From: WYZ-LMO2 sp038731605
GTDB taxonomy: Archaea > Halobacteriota > Archaeoglobi > Archaeoglobales > Archaeoglobaceae
DNA length: 64,000 nt
Direction of reading: 5' to 3'
Assembly: GCA_038731605.1 (NCBI GenBank)
Contig: JAVYQP010000001.1
Location: 248,001 to 312,000, forward strand
Shown: in pieces, positions 16,378 through 24,835 of the stretch
Layout of the letters: every line of letters begins with the position of its first letter
How positions within the stretch are numbered: position 1 is the stretch's first letter
Made by a program: the position numbers and the translations under genes
The notes under the pieces: model-generated
Told to the model about the DNA's origin: nothing
The model's database searches: none
Seen by the model: the letters and a program-made list of their open reading frames with translations, nothing else

Positions 16378-18408
16378 ATGAGTTTTGCGAAGATCTTTGG
16401 TGGTATCCTTGCTTTTTACAGCATCTTCATCTTCTTTTATCCATATCTCATACCCTATCTGATCTGGATGCCCGTCGAGATTCGATACTGCTTCGACCAG
16501 ATTCATCTGGTTAGGGGTATTCATTTGATGCTCTGCATCGGAGCCCTTGCATTCATGGCTTATGGGAAGAAAACGAGCATCGCGAGCAACCTGATTCTTT
16601 CAGCGCTTTCCCTGCCTTGTGCAGTAATTCTTGCAGTTGTTGTGAACGATCTTCTCGTTTCTTCGCTCATCCTTCTGCTTTGGTTCTCGACCTTTCCGCT
16701 CGATGCAATTCTTTGGTTCACGAAGAAACGGGTCGACTGGAAGTTCGTTCTACTCTTACTTTACATTCCTGCGACTCTTTATCTAATAGTGGACTACGAG
16801 AAGATACTCTATCGAGTCGTTTTTCCGACGAGCCTCGACATCCTCGTAGGCTGGGTAATGATTTTGCTACTTCTATACGCTACAAATGTAAAAATCGGTT
16901 GGCCTTTGCCAGCCATAGTTTTATTCTTCGTGCTCTACACACTCTTCGGAAGCAACGTTCCCCCTCCGATTGGGCACACCTTCCGTGACATCCCGTTGGC
17001 TATCGGAAAAAGCTGGATGGAAACCGAAGCCGGGATCTTCGGTCTTCCCCTCGGAGTTTCGGCCAAATACATAGTATACTTCACGATTTTGGCAGGAGTT
17101 CTGAGGGCTATTGGCATAACGAAGTTCATCTCGGACTTTGCATCTGCTTTTCTTGGAAGAAGCCCGCAAGACGTTGGCAGAGCAACTACGGTGTATTCTG
17201 CAGTGATGGGGATGGTCTCGGGTTCCGGTGTTGCGGTAACAACAACCGTGGCGACCACGATGCTACCATCCTTCAAAAGAGCTGGCTACGACGATAACTT
17301 CGCCTCTGCCTTCATGGCGGGCACGGGTACCGCAGCGCTCATAACTCCGCCGATTCTTGGCGCCGCTGCGTTTATAATGATGGAGGTAATGGGAATCGAT
17401 TATAAAACGCTGATAATAATGACTATCCTGCCCGCTGTCCTTTATTACATCTCGCTTCAGGTATATCTCGAGCTTTACACGAGGAAAATAGGGCTTAAAA
17501 AGCAGATCGACGTTCAGAAAAAGAGTAAAAAGGAAGTCTTAAGAGAGAGCTACCTTCTTTTGCCGATTGCGCTTTTGATCGCCATGATATTCCAAGGCCA
17601 CACGATCGCAACCGCAGTTCTGAGTGCAACGTTTTTAGCGGTCGCGATTGGAATCCTAAGGAGGGTAAAGCTCTCAGAGATCGCAAAGGGATTCAGCGAC
17701 GGCGCCCTCGATGTGATCCCTGTTGCGCTTGCAACGGCCTGTGCTGGGCTGATACTGCATGCGCTCCTCGTCACGGGGCTCGGGATGAAGATAGAAGAGA
17801 TCGTGCGATTCTTGAGTGCGGGCAATTACTACATAACCCTACTGCTTCTGGCTATCTTTACGCTCATCCTTGGGATGGGCGTTCCACCGACCGCTTCTTA
17901 CGTCATAGTTTCAGCCCTTGTGATTCCCGCTGCGATAAAGCTTGCGATTCTGAACGGATTTCCCGAAATGGTTGCTCACTACAGCGTGCACGTCTTTGCG
18001 TTTTATTATGCGATCCTTGCAGACGTGACGCCACCCGTTGCACTCGCAGCCTATGCAGCGGCTGCGGTTGCTGGGCAAAACCCGCTCAGGGTTGCGGTGT
18101 CGTCGGCGAAGATAGCGATCATAAAATACCTGCTCGCCTTCACGTTCGTCTTAGCACCAGCAGGGGCGGCGTTGCTCATAATCCCTTACCTCGATGCTCC
18201 GTTCGAGATAGTTCTGCGAGCGCTCTTAGTCATCATCGCAATCTTTGCGATAAACAGCGCTACGGTGGGCTACTTCAGAAAAGACTTGAACTATGCGAAG
18301 AGAGCAATTCTTTTCTTTGCAGGGTTGCTTTTAATAGCTCCGTTCACGATTACGAACGTTTTAGGGCTGATTTTAACTGCAATTGTGCTTGGACTTGAAC
18401 TCCGTTAA
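16378..18408 (+). CDS. TRAP transporter permease, fused 4TM/12TM subunits
   Basis: The 676-residue membrane protein joins the small (DctQ-like) and large (DctM-like) TRAP subunits, as is usual for TAXI-type systems. About 16-18 hydrophobic segments are visible. The large-subunit signature is seen in MGMVSGSGVAVTTTVATTM with the following KRAGYDDNFASAF, ITPPILGAAAFIM and GMGVPPTASYVI segments. Transport is driven by an ion gradient (H+ or Na+). It completes the three-gene importer. Confidence 0.93.
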   Translation: MSFAKIFGGILAFYSIFIFFYPYLIPYLIWMPVEIRYCFDQIHLVRGIHLMLCIGALAFMAYGKKTSIASNLILSALSLPCAVILAVVVNDLLVSSLILLLWFSTFPLDAILWFTKKRVDWKFVLLLLYIPATLYLIVDYEKILYRVVFPTSLDILVGWVMILLLLYATNVKIGWPLPAIVLFFVLYTLFGSNVPPPIGHTFRDIPLAIGKSWMETEAGIFGLPLGVSAKYIVYFTILAGVLRAIGITKFISDFASAFLGRSPQDVGRATTVYSAVMGMVSGSGVAVTTTVATTMLPSFKRAGYDDNFASAFMAGTGTAALITPPILGAAAFIMMEVMGIDYKTLIIMTILPAVLYYISLQVYLELYTRKIGLKKQIDVQKKSKKEVLRESYLLLPIALLIAMIFQGHTIATAVLSATFLAVAIGILRRVKLSEIAKGFSDGALDVIPVALATACAGLILHALLVTGLGMKIEEIVRFLSAGNYYITLLLLAIFTLILGMGVPPTASYVIVSALVIPAAIKLAILNGFPEMVAHYSVHVFAFYYAILADVTPPVALAAYAAAAVAGQNPLRVAVSSAKIAIIKYLLAFTFVLAPAGAALLIIPYLDAPFEIVLRALLVIIAIFAINSATVGYFRKDLNYAKRAILFFAGLLLIAPFTITNVLGLILTAIVLGLELR

Positions 18409-18476
18409 TTTATTTTTTGGCTATCAATTGCCGAAAAATTTATTTATGAATTTGCAGAGAACGTTTTGGTGGGAGT

Positions 18477-19661
18477 ATGTTCAGAGGGGTTGATTTCTAC
18501 AACATAGACGAGCTTCTAACTGAAGAGGAGCGCCTTGTAAGGAACTCGGTTAGGGAGTTCTTGGAAAAAGAAGTCGCACCATTGGTTGCAGAAGCCTGGC
18601 ATAGAGAAGAGCCGTTAAATTTTAGGGAAATCGGTAAGAAATTCGGAGAACTCGGCATGCTCGGCTCCTTTATCCCTGAGGAATACGGTTGCCCGGGGAT
18701 GAATTACACGAGCTTTGGTCTGATTTGTCAGGAAGTGGAAAGGGTCGACAGCGCTCTGCGTAGTTTCGTTGCTGTAACCTCGGGGCTTGTAATGTTTCCG
18801 ATTTGGAAATACGGTAGCGAGGAGCAGAAGAAGAAATACCTCCCGAAGCTTGCGAAGGGGGAAATAATTGGTTGCTTTGGCATGACCGAGCCGAACGTTG
18901 GCAGTGATCCGGGGAGCATGGAAACGACTGCGAGAAAAGATGGCGACGAATGGATCCTCAATGGGACAAAGACTTGGATAAGCGAGGCTGAGATCGCAGA
19001 TATTGCAATCGTTTGGGCGAAAGACGTTTCGGATGGAAAAATAAAGGGTTTTGTTGTTGAACGTGGCACCAAGGGTTTCAAACAATCTGCGATAACGAAA
19101 AAAGGTTCGATGCGTGCGGGTGATGTGGGGGAGCTTTATCTGAGCGACTGCAGGGTTCCGGAGGAGAATAGGTTGCCAAACGCAGTCGGGCTGAGAAGTG
19201 CGCTGAGCTGTCTCGACCAAGCGAGGTTCGGGATCTCCTGGGGTGCGATTGGTGCAGCGATGGATTGCTATGAAACGGCTTTGAATTATGCAAAGAACAG
19301 AAAGCAATTCGGAGCTCCAATCGCTTCCTACCAGCTCGTTCAAGCGAAGCTCGTGGACATGTTCACGGAAATCACGAAGGGGCAACTCGTAGCCTGGCGC
19401 TTGGGAAGGCTAATGGATCAGGGTAAGGCAACTGCAGAGCAGATTTCGTTTGCGAAAAGGAACAACGTCCGTGTAGCGAGATTTTGCGCCAGAACTGCAA
19501 GAGAAATACTTGGAGCAAATGGCATAAGTCTCGATTACTCTCCGATAAGGCACATGGCGAACATAGAGAGCGTTTACACCTACGAGGGCACCGACGACAT
19601 ACACACGCTGATCCTTGGTAGACTTATTACGGGTATTCAGGCGTTTAGGAGGGAGTTGTGA
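18477..19661 (+). CDS. Acyl-CoA dehydrogenase, glutaryl-CoA dehydrogenase-like
   Basis: The 394-residue FAD enzyme has FGMTEPNVGSDPGSMET and the C-terminal TYEGTDDIHTLILGRLITG. The catalytic base is Glu370 in YEGT, the same motif and register as in glutaryl-CoA dehydrogenase (YEGTHDIH), and Arg in VDSALRS at about 97-103 fits the carboxylate-binding Arg of that enzyme. It would oxidise, and probably decarboxylate, glutaryl-CoA to crotonyl-CoA. A TATA-like AATTTATTTATG at about 18436-18448 suggests its own promoter. It is followed after one base by a CoA-transferase gene. Another short dicarboxylic acyl-CoA is possible. Confidence 0.82.
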   Translation: MFRGVDFYNIDELLTEEERLVRNSVREFLEKEVAPLVAEAWHREEPLNFREIGKKFGELGMLGSFIPEEYGCPGMNYTSFGLICQEVERVDSALRSFVAVTSGLVMFPIWKYGSEEQKKKYLPKLAKGEIIGCFGMTEPNVGSDPGSMETTARKDGDEWILNGTKTWISEAEIADIAIVWAKDVSDGKIKGFVVERGTKGFKQSAITKKGSMRAGDVGELYLSDCRVPEENRLPNAVGLRSALSCLDQARFGISWGAIGAAMDCYETALNYAKNRKQFGAPIASYQLVQAKLVDMFTEITKGQLVAWRLGRLMDQGKATAEQISFAKRNNVRVARFCARTAREILGANGISLDYSPIRHMANIESVYTYEGTDDIHTLILGRLITGIQAFRREL

Positions 19662-19662
19662 T

Positions 19663-20847
19663 TTGAAACCCTTCGATGATCTGCTCGTGCTCGAAGTTGC
19701 ACAAGCGGTTGCGGGTCCATACATCGGAACCCTCCTTGGCGATCTCGGCGCAGAAGTCATCCACATAGAACGCCCCAAAATCGGTGACCTTGCGAGGCAC
19801 TGGATACCGATTAGAAACGATCTGAGTTTCTACTTCGCAGTTGTGAACAGGAACAAGAAGTCGATGACCCTCGATCTTAAGAGCAAGGAGGGAAGGGAGA
19901 TATTCCTGAAACTCGCAGAGAAAGCGGACGTAATAATCGAGAACTTCGTTCCTGGAGTTGTTGATTCGCTCGGCATTGGATACGAGGCTGTGAAAAAAAT
20001 CAACCCGAGGATAATATATTGCCACGTTTCAGGTTTTGGGCAAAACGGACCTTATCGAGATCGTCCGGCGTTCGATCAGCTGATCCAAGGTGAAGCGGGG
20101 ATAATAAGCTACACAGGAACTCGGGAAGTGCGATGCAAGATAAATGTTCCAATAACGGACATCCTTGCTTCGATGTATGGCGTGTATGCGGTCTTAGCTT
20201 CTTTGCTCAGGCGTGAAAAGACTGGCGAGGGTGCGGAGATAGACATCTCGCTTTTCGACTGCGCAGTAACGATGATGACGAATTTGATGAACATGGTGCT
20301 CATCGAGGGAATGAGGGACGAAGACCTCCGAATGGGGACGAAGTATTTCCTTGCGACTCCTTACGAGCCGTATCCAGCGGGAGATGGAAAGCTCCTGAAC
20401 ATCGTCGTCGCAACGGAATGGCACTGGGAGGCGTTTTGCAAAGCGGTTGGGCTTGAGAAGTTGCTGAACGACGAGAGATTTAAGACAAACCAGCAGAGGT
20501 TGAAGCACAGGGAAGAGCTTGAGAAGATAATAGTGGAGAAGCTCAAAGAGAGAAAGCGGGACGAGTGGATAGAGATCCTTCTAAAAGCCGGGGTCCCGTG
20601 TGGAGCGGTAAACGAGATAAAGGAAGTCTTGGAGCATCCGCAGACGAAGTTCAGAAATGTTGTTGTCGAACTCGATTACCCAGGGCTTGGGAGAATAAAG
20701 ACGTTCAACAACCCTGTGAAGATCTCTGGATATGAGATCAAACTCGAGCGCCCACCGAAGCTCGGGGAGCACACCGAGGAGATCTTGCTAAATCTTGGCT
20801 ACAGTAAGGAGGAGATTGAAAGATTGAGGGCGAAAAACGTAATCTAA
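19663..20847 (+). CDS. Class III CoA-transferase (CaiB/BaiF family)
   Basis: The 394-residue protein shows the family III pattern: LEVAQAVAGPYIGTLLGDLGAEVI at the N-terminus, the NRNKKSMTLDLKS segment, and RPAFDQLIQGEAG, in which the Asp is the acyl-anhydride nucleophile. Such enzymes move CoA between organic acids. The start is TTG at 19663, two bases after the dehydrogenase stop and behind GGAGGG at 19648-19653. Next to a glutaryl-CoA-dehydrogenase-like gene it is a good candidate for the glutarate-activating CoA-transferase (as in human SUGCT), but that is inference. Confidence 0.88.
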   Translation: MKPFDDLLVLEVAQAVAGPYIGTLLGDLGAEVIHIERPKIGDLARHWIPIRNDLSFYFAVVNRNKKSMTLDLKSKEGREIFLKLAEKADVIIENFVPGVVDSLGIGYEAVKKINPRIIYCHVSGFGQNGPYRDRPAFDQLIQGEAGIISYTGTREVRCKINVPITDILASMYGVYAVLASLLRREKTGEGAEIDISLFDCAVTMMTNLMNMVLIEGMRDEDLRMGTKYFLATPYEPYPAGDGKLLNIVVATEWHWEAFCKAVGLEKLLNDERFKTNQQRLKHREELEKIIVEKLKERKRDEWIEILLKAGVPCGAVNEIKEVLEHPQTKFRNVVVELDYPGLGRIKTFNNPVKISGYEIKLERPPKLGEHTEEILLNLGYSKEEIERLRAKNVI

Positions 20848-20915
20848 CCCTCTCTTTTTATGCGTAATTACACTTTGGGAATGCTTATATGTCGTGACGT
20901 GGAAAATCATGTATA

Positions 20916-21629
20916 ATGGAGCAGAAGTTGGTGCTGAGGAGGGGTATTCCCACTGGAATCGCTCTTCTCGATAAAAGGCTCGACGGCGGGTTACCTGCGG
21001 GGAGCTTCGTTTGTCTCTACGCAGACCCAATCGCTATGCCCGAGGCTTTTCTTTACCAGTTTGCGACCGCTGTTAAAAGTTACTACGTAACAACAAACCG
21101 TCCTGCGAAATACATTGTTAGAGACATGGAGATGCTACGCTTCGACGCCAAGAACGTCGTTTTCGTCGACGTGTTCACCCAATACTACCTCAACGAATAC
21201 GGGCAGTTCGTGATCGAGGACAGATACAGGGACAAGGAAATCTTCGACTTCCTCGCCGACAAGTTTGCTGAGCTCAACGGAGAAGCTGGCGAATTCGTGG
21301 TAGTTGTTGACAGTCTTTCCTTCTTCTTGAACTTGAACGTCGAATGGGGATTGAAGGAGTGGCTCATGAATCGTTTGTATTCGATTGCGAAGGAGAAGGG
21401 GAATCTCGTTTACGTTTACCTCGTGAAGAACCTTCACCCCTCCGATGTTGTAAGCCGTGTTTTAGATCTCTCCGACGTTGTTATAAACGTTGAAGCAGAA
21501 AGGGTTGGGGAGAGAATAGTTACGAAGTTCGCACTACCGAAAATAAGGGGTAAAAGACCGATAACGGAGTTCTTCAGGTTCGTTGTTGACGAAGGAGTTC
21601 AGATCGACACATCCAGAGACATCGCTTAG
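20916..21629 (+). CDS. RecA/KaiC-like protein lacking Walker A
   Basis: The 237-residue protein begins like KaiC/RadA-type ATPases, with RRGIPTGIALLDKRLDGGLPAGSFVCLYAD, but where a GxxGxGKT loop should follow it has PIAMPEAFLYQF, so the P-loop is lost. A Walker B-like EFVVVVDSLSFFL remains. It resembles the archaeal RAD55-like/GvpD-like group. It probably no longer hydrolyses ATP and may act as a binding or regulatory subunit. TATA-like GCTTATATG lies at about 20882-20890. The convergent FAH-family gene overlaps its end by four bases. Confidence 0.75.
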   Translation: MEQKLVLRRGIPTGIALLDKRLDGGLPAGSFVCLYADPIAMPEAFLYQFATAVKSYYVTTNRPAKYIVRDMEMLRFDAKNVVFVDVFTQYYLNEYGQFVIEDRYRDKEIFDFLADKFAELNGEAGEFVVVVDSLSFFLNLNVEWGLKEWLMNRLYSIAKEKGNLVYVYLVKNLHPSDVVSRVLDLSDVVINVEAERVGERIVTKFALPKIRGKRPITEFFRFVVDEGVQIDTSRDIA

Positions 21630-22372
21630 CACTCGCACTTGAACTCATGGCTTATTACACGGTTCCTCAATGTTCCGATTTTCTCGATCTCAACCTCAAC
21701 GAGATCGCCAGCTTTCAAGGCTCCAATCCCTGCTGGGGTTCCGGTTGCAATCACGTCGAAGGCTTCAAGGCTCATGATCGAAGAAACGAACTCCAGAAGC
21801 GCAGGAACATCGAAGATCATGTTCGAGGTGTTCGATCTTTGCTTGACTTCTCCGTTGACCCTTGTCTCTATCTTAAGCTTCGAAGCGTCGTCAAGTTCTG
21901 CGATGTAAGGTCCTAAGGGTGCGAAGGTGTCGAAGCTCTTTGCCCTTGTCCACTGAACATCTTTCGCTTGCAGATCTCTCGCTGTAACGTCGTTGAAGCA
22001 TGTGTAGCCGAGTATGAATTCGTGGGCTCTTTCCTTTGGAACGTTTTTACACCTCTTTTTTATCACAACCGCAAGCTCCCCTTCGTAGTCGACTCTTTTA
22101 CTCTGCTGTGGTAAAACTATGAAATCGTTGTCCCCGATAACGGCGCTTGGCGGTTTTAGGAAGATAATCGGTTCCTCGGGGATTGGTAAGTGAAGCTCGT
22201 TCGCATGATCCACGTAATTTAGCCCGACTGCGATTATCTTTCCTGGTGTAACGGGTGGTAGAAACTTCACGGAGCTCAGGGGGAACTCCAAGGAGTCGAA
22301 GATCAAGGTATCCTTCGAGATCTCGAATCTCCCCTCGTAGATTTTACCGTTTGCAACGAATCTGCCGATCAT
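21626..22372 (-). CDS. Fumarylacetoacetate hydrolase (FAH) family protein
   Basis: The 248-residue protein has the FAH fold motifs: GKIIAVGLNYVDHANEL, RVDYEGELAVVIKK (metal-binding Glu), NDVTARDLQAKD, SFDTFAPLGPYI and ATGTPAGIG. Members are isomerases, hydrolases or decarboxylases acting on 2-oxo acids or their enols, such as 2-hydroxyhepta-2,4-diene-1,7-dioate isomerase; the substrate here cannot be named. The start ATG overlaps the macro-domain gene by four bases, so the two are likely cotranscribed. Confidence 0.85.
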   Translation of the reverse strand: MIGRFVANGKIYEGRFEISKDTLIFDSLEFPLSSVKFLPPVTPGKIIAVGLNYVDHANELHLPIPEEPIIFLKPPSAVIGDNDFIVLPQQSKRVDYEGELAVVIKKRCKNVPKERAHEFILGYTCFNDVTARDLQAKDVQWTRAKSFDTFAPLGPYIAELDDASKLKIETRVNGEVKQRSNTSNMIFDVPALLEFVSSIMSLEAFDVIATGTPAGIGALKAGDLVEVEIEKIGTLRNRVISHEFKCEC

Positions 22373-22884
22373 TTCAACGCCTCGATCTCCTTCTTGAAGA
22401 ACTCAACTTGCTCCTTGTTTATGTCCACGAAGATCACTTTCTTCAACTTCGTCCCCGATTCAACGTGCTTCTTCAGCTCTTCGACCATGATCTTCGCAAC
22501 TAAATCCTTCGGCAACCCACCAACGCCAGTGCCTAAGGCGGGGAAGGCTATGCTTTGAACTCCGAGCTCTTCAGCTTTTTTAAGCGCTGCGATCATCGCG
22601 GATCGAACTTTTTTCTCGTCTGTTTTGAAGTCGAGCTCCATTGTCGGAGCATGAATAACGAACTTTGCCTTCAGCTTACCAGCAGAGGTTACGACCGCTT
22701 CACCGATCTTTATTGGTCCCTTTTTCACCGCCTCCTCCTCGATCTCTTTTCCACCAGCCTTCTTTATCGCCCCCGCAACACCTCCGCCCATGTATAGATG
22801 TGTGTTCGCAGCGTTTACAATTGCATCGACTTCGAGTTTTGTTATGTCCCCATGCAGGGCTTCGATCTGAACACCACGGAACAT
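22369..22884 (-). CDS. Macro-domain protein (ADP-ribose binding, Af1521-like)
   Basis: The 171-residue protein is one macro domain: HGDITKLEVDAIVNAANTHL, GGGVAGAIKKAGG, and FPALGTGVGGLP are the ligand-binding loops that hold ADP-ribose in A. fulgidus Af1521. Such proteins bind or remove ADP-ribose from proteins or process ADP-ribose 1''-phosphate. The ATG at 22884 is used, since 24 further codons upstream are hydrophobic and do not match the family. It overlaps the FAH gene by four bases. Confidence 0.9.
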   Translation of the reverse strand: MFRGVQIEALHGDITKLEVDAIVNAANTHLYMGGGVAGAIKKAGGKEIEEEAVKKGPIKIGEAVVTSAGKLKAKFVIHAPTMELDFKTDEKKVRSAMIAALKKAEELGVQSIAFPALGTGVGGLPKDLVAKIMVEELKKHVESGTKLKKVIFVDINKEQVEFFKKEIEALK

Positions 22885-22959
22885 GAAAAACGTGGTTTTC
22901 AAACTAAAAAAGCTTTCCAGTCGACAAAAAATAAATATCAACATCGAAGATATCACTCC

Positions 22960-23517
22960 ATGAGGCTCTGGGTTTCGGCTCTCTTTGGCATACTCCTTGG
23001 AATTTTAACCGCAATTCTCGTGATAAACATGGCTCCAGATTTCCTCTGGGTTCAAAACGGAGTTTGGAAAACTTCTCTCATTGCCGGTTCAGAGCAAGCG
23101 GATCCCTACACGAGGGCGATTGTTGCAAAGAATTACCTCTACATTCTCAACAGGAGTGAGGCGGTTTACTTCATCGCCACAAGCGATGGCGAGAGAGAGC
23201 TCAATAGAAACTGCGATTACAGAATAGTTGGCAAAGATATGCCGGCGAGGTGGTGGAGCATAACTGTATACGGAGAAGACAACTTCCTAATCGATAACGA
23301 GTTCGGTATTTACTCCGTGACTTCTGCAAACGTTGTGAAACGGGGAGATTCGTGGGAAATACACATTTCGAAAGAGCGGAAAGGTGAGAACTGGATTCCG
23401 CTGAGGGGAGAGGGAAAGTTCTACTTGACTCTGAGGCTTTACAACCCAGAAAGTATCGTTTATGAAAAGCTAAAGGATGTTGAGCTTCCCAAGATAATAA
23501 GGGAGGGATGCAGATGA
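22960..23517 (+). CDS. DUF1214-type membrane-anchored protein
   Basis: The 185-residue protein has an N-terminal membrane span (1-23) and an outer domain with DPYTRAIVAKNYLYIL, EAVYFIATSDGE, RWWSITVYGEDNFLI and the NWIPL segment near the C-terminus, the DUF1214 pattern. In bacteria DUF1214 usually forms the second half of a protein that also has DUF1254. Here the two halves are separate genes joined by a short overlap with the next gene. The function is unknown. It is divergent from the macro-domain gene. Confidence 0.78.
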   Translation: MRLWVSALFGILLGILTAILVINMAPDFLWVQNGVWKTSLIAGSEQADPYTRAIVAKNYLYILNRSEAVYFIATSDGERELNRNCDYRIVGKDMPARWWSITVYGEDNFLIDNEFGIYSVTSANVVKRGDSWEIHISKERKGENWIPLRGEGKFYLTLRLYNPESIVYEKLKDVELPKIIREGCR

Positions 23518-24032
23518 GCAACAGGGCTAAGGGACTTGCAGTTATAGTCTTCTTCGCAGTCCTAAGCCATCTCGCACTCGTCTATGCTTTCCCCTATGCA
23601 ATTGTGATCTCGAGTTATCTCGCTACAAAGGATGAGGTGAAGGTCAACGAAGTCTACCATCAAAAACCCGTGGATGCGAGCTTCAGGAAAGTTGTGATGC
23701 CGAGTCCGGACATTCTATACTCTGCATGCGTTTACGACATCAGCAAGTCCGATTTGCTGATAGAAGCCAGAGTCCCGAAGTTTACGTATTGGTCCGCATC
23801 CTTCTATTCCCTAAGCACCGACAACTTCTTCACCGTAAACGACAGAATGGTGGGAGACAAGGTGACGCTTATACTGACAACCAACAAAAGCTGTATGAGC
23901 GGAAAATGCGTAGTATCGCCGAGTGAAAGAGGGATCGTCATCTTCCGCATCTTTATCCCAGACAAGTCGCTCTTGCCAGTGTTAGAGGAATTTCGGAGGT
24001 CGATAGAGTGTAGAGAAATTCCAAGGAGCTAA
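23514..24032 (+). CDS. DUF1254-type membrane-anchored protein
   Basis: About 172 residues, with an N-terminal hydrophobic anchor (about 5-25) and a domain containing VNEVYHQKPVDASF, PSPDILYSACVYDIS and FTYWSASFYS that resembles DUF1254. The start ATG at 23514 overlaps the upstream TGA (ATGA), behind GGGAGGG at 23501-23507; an ATG at 23508 is also possible. With the DUF1214 gene it forms a two-gene operon facing the cell exterior. Function unknown. Confidence 0.72.
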   Translation: MSNRAKGLAVIVFFAVLSHLALVYAFPYAIVISSYLATKDEVKVNEVYHQKPVDASFRKVVMPSPDILYSACVYDISKSDLLIEARVPKFTYWSASFYSLSTDNFFTVNDRMVGDKVTLILTTNKSCMSGKCVVSPSERGIVIFRIFIPDKSLLPVLEEFRRSIECREIPRS

Positions 24033-24835
24033 GTTTCGGCTCTCTTCAGGCTGATCGAGGTTGCGACGAGAATTAGAAGGGCGCCAAGCATTTGCTTCAA
24101 GCTCAGAACTTCGCTGAAGTAAAGGTAGCCCACGAGCACTGCGAACATTGGCTCAACGAGTGCAATCAACGGCGCTTTCTGTAGTTTCACGAGCTTCATT
24201 CCGTATGCGAACAACATGAACGGAATTGCGGTCGGAATTAGCCCGAGCCCTATAGCCCAAGGTATCGAGAAAGATTCGTTTTTGATCAGGAAGTAAGGAG
24301 AGAGGATTATCGAACCAAAGAACACGTTGAAGAAGGCGATTTGAAAAGCGCTGTGAACTTCTCGGGCTTTTTTTGAAAACTTGAAGACCAAGGCGTAGGT
24401 TATTCCTGAAAAGATTCCAAAGACAATTCCTGCGTTTAGATCCACGTAAGCAGAGAGCATGAAGTAAAGCCCAAGAATACCCAGCGGGAGTGCTAAGATC
24501 GTCGATCTCTCGATCCTCTCTCCGCTGAGGTAGGCGATCATCGTCACGTAAATTGGAGCCATGTAGAGTAGCAACGCTGCAACTCCTGCTTCGACGTTCT
24601 GAATCGCAGAGATGTAGGAGAATATGGTTGCGAGGTTTAGAAAAGCCAAGATTAAGAGCGTTTTACTAAAAGCAAACTTCTCTTTCCTTATCAAGCCAAA
24701 AATCGAAAGGAAGAGCGTCGCAAAAAATAAGCGAAGGAACGTAACGATTAACGCATCGCTCGCAGTGTTCCTCACGAATATCGATACCGTGCTCATCAGG
24801 ATCGCTGAGCATAGGATCGCAAGCTCTCCACGCAT
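24029..24835 (-). CDS. EamA/DMT-family transporter (10 TM)
   Basis: The 268-residue protein has ten predicted membrane spans arranged as two EamA repeats; the second ends with FSEVLSLKQMLGALLILVATSI and the first contains NVEAGVAALLLYMAP. Drug/metabolite transporters of this type export or import amino acids and other small solutes. It overlaps trpB2 by one base (TAATG), so the two are tightly coupled. A role in aromatic amino acid, indole or serine movement is plausible but inferred. Confidence 0.85.
   Translation of the reverse strand: MRGELAILCSAILMSTVSIFVRNTASDALIVTFLRLFFATLFLSIFGLIRKEKFAFSKTLLILAFLNLATIFSYISAIQNVEAGVAALLLYMAPIYVTMIAYLSGERIERSTILALPLGILGLYFMLSAYVDLNAGIVFGIFSGITYALVFKFSKKAREVHSAFQIAFFNVFFGSIILSPYFLIKNESFSIPWAIGLGLIPTAIPFMLFAYGMKLVKLQKAPLIALVEPMFAVLVGYLYFSEVLSLKQMLGALLILVATSISLKRAET

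Noticed and set aside
18615..19385. A 256-codon minus-strand frame opposite the acyl-CoA dehydrogenase
   Set aside because: It is a codon-bias shadow of the dehydrogenase gene; no start signal or domain.
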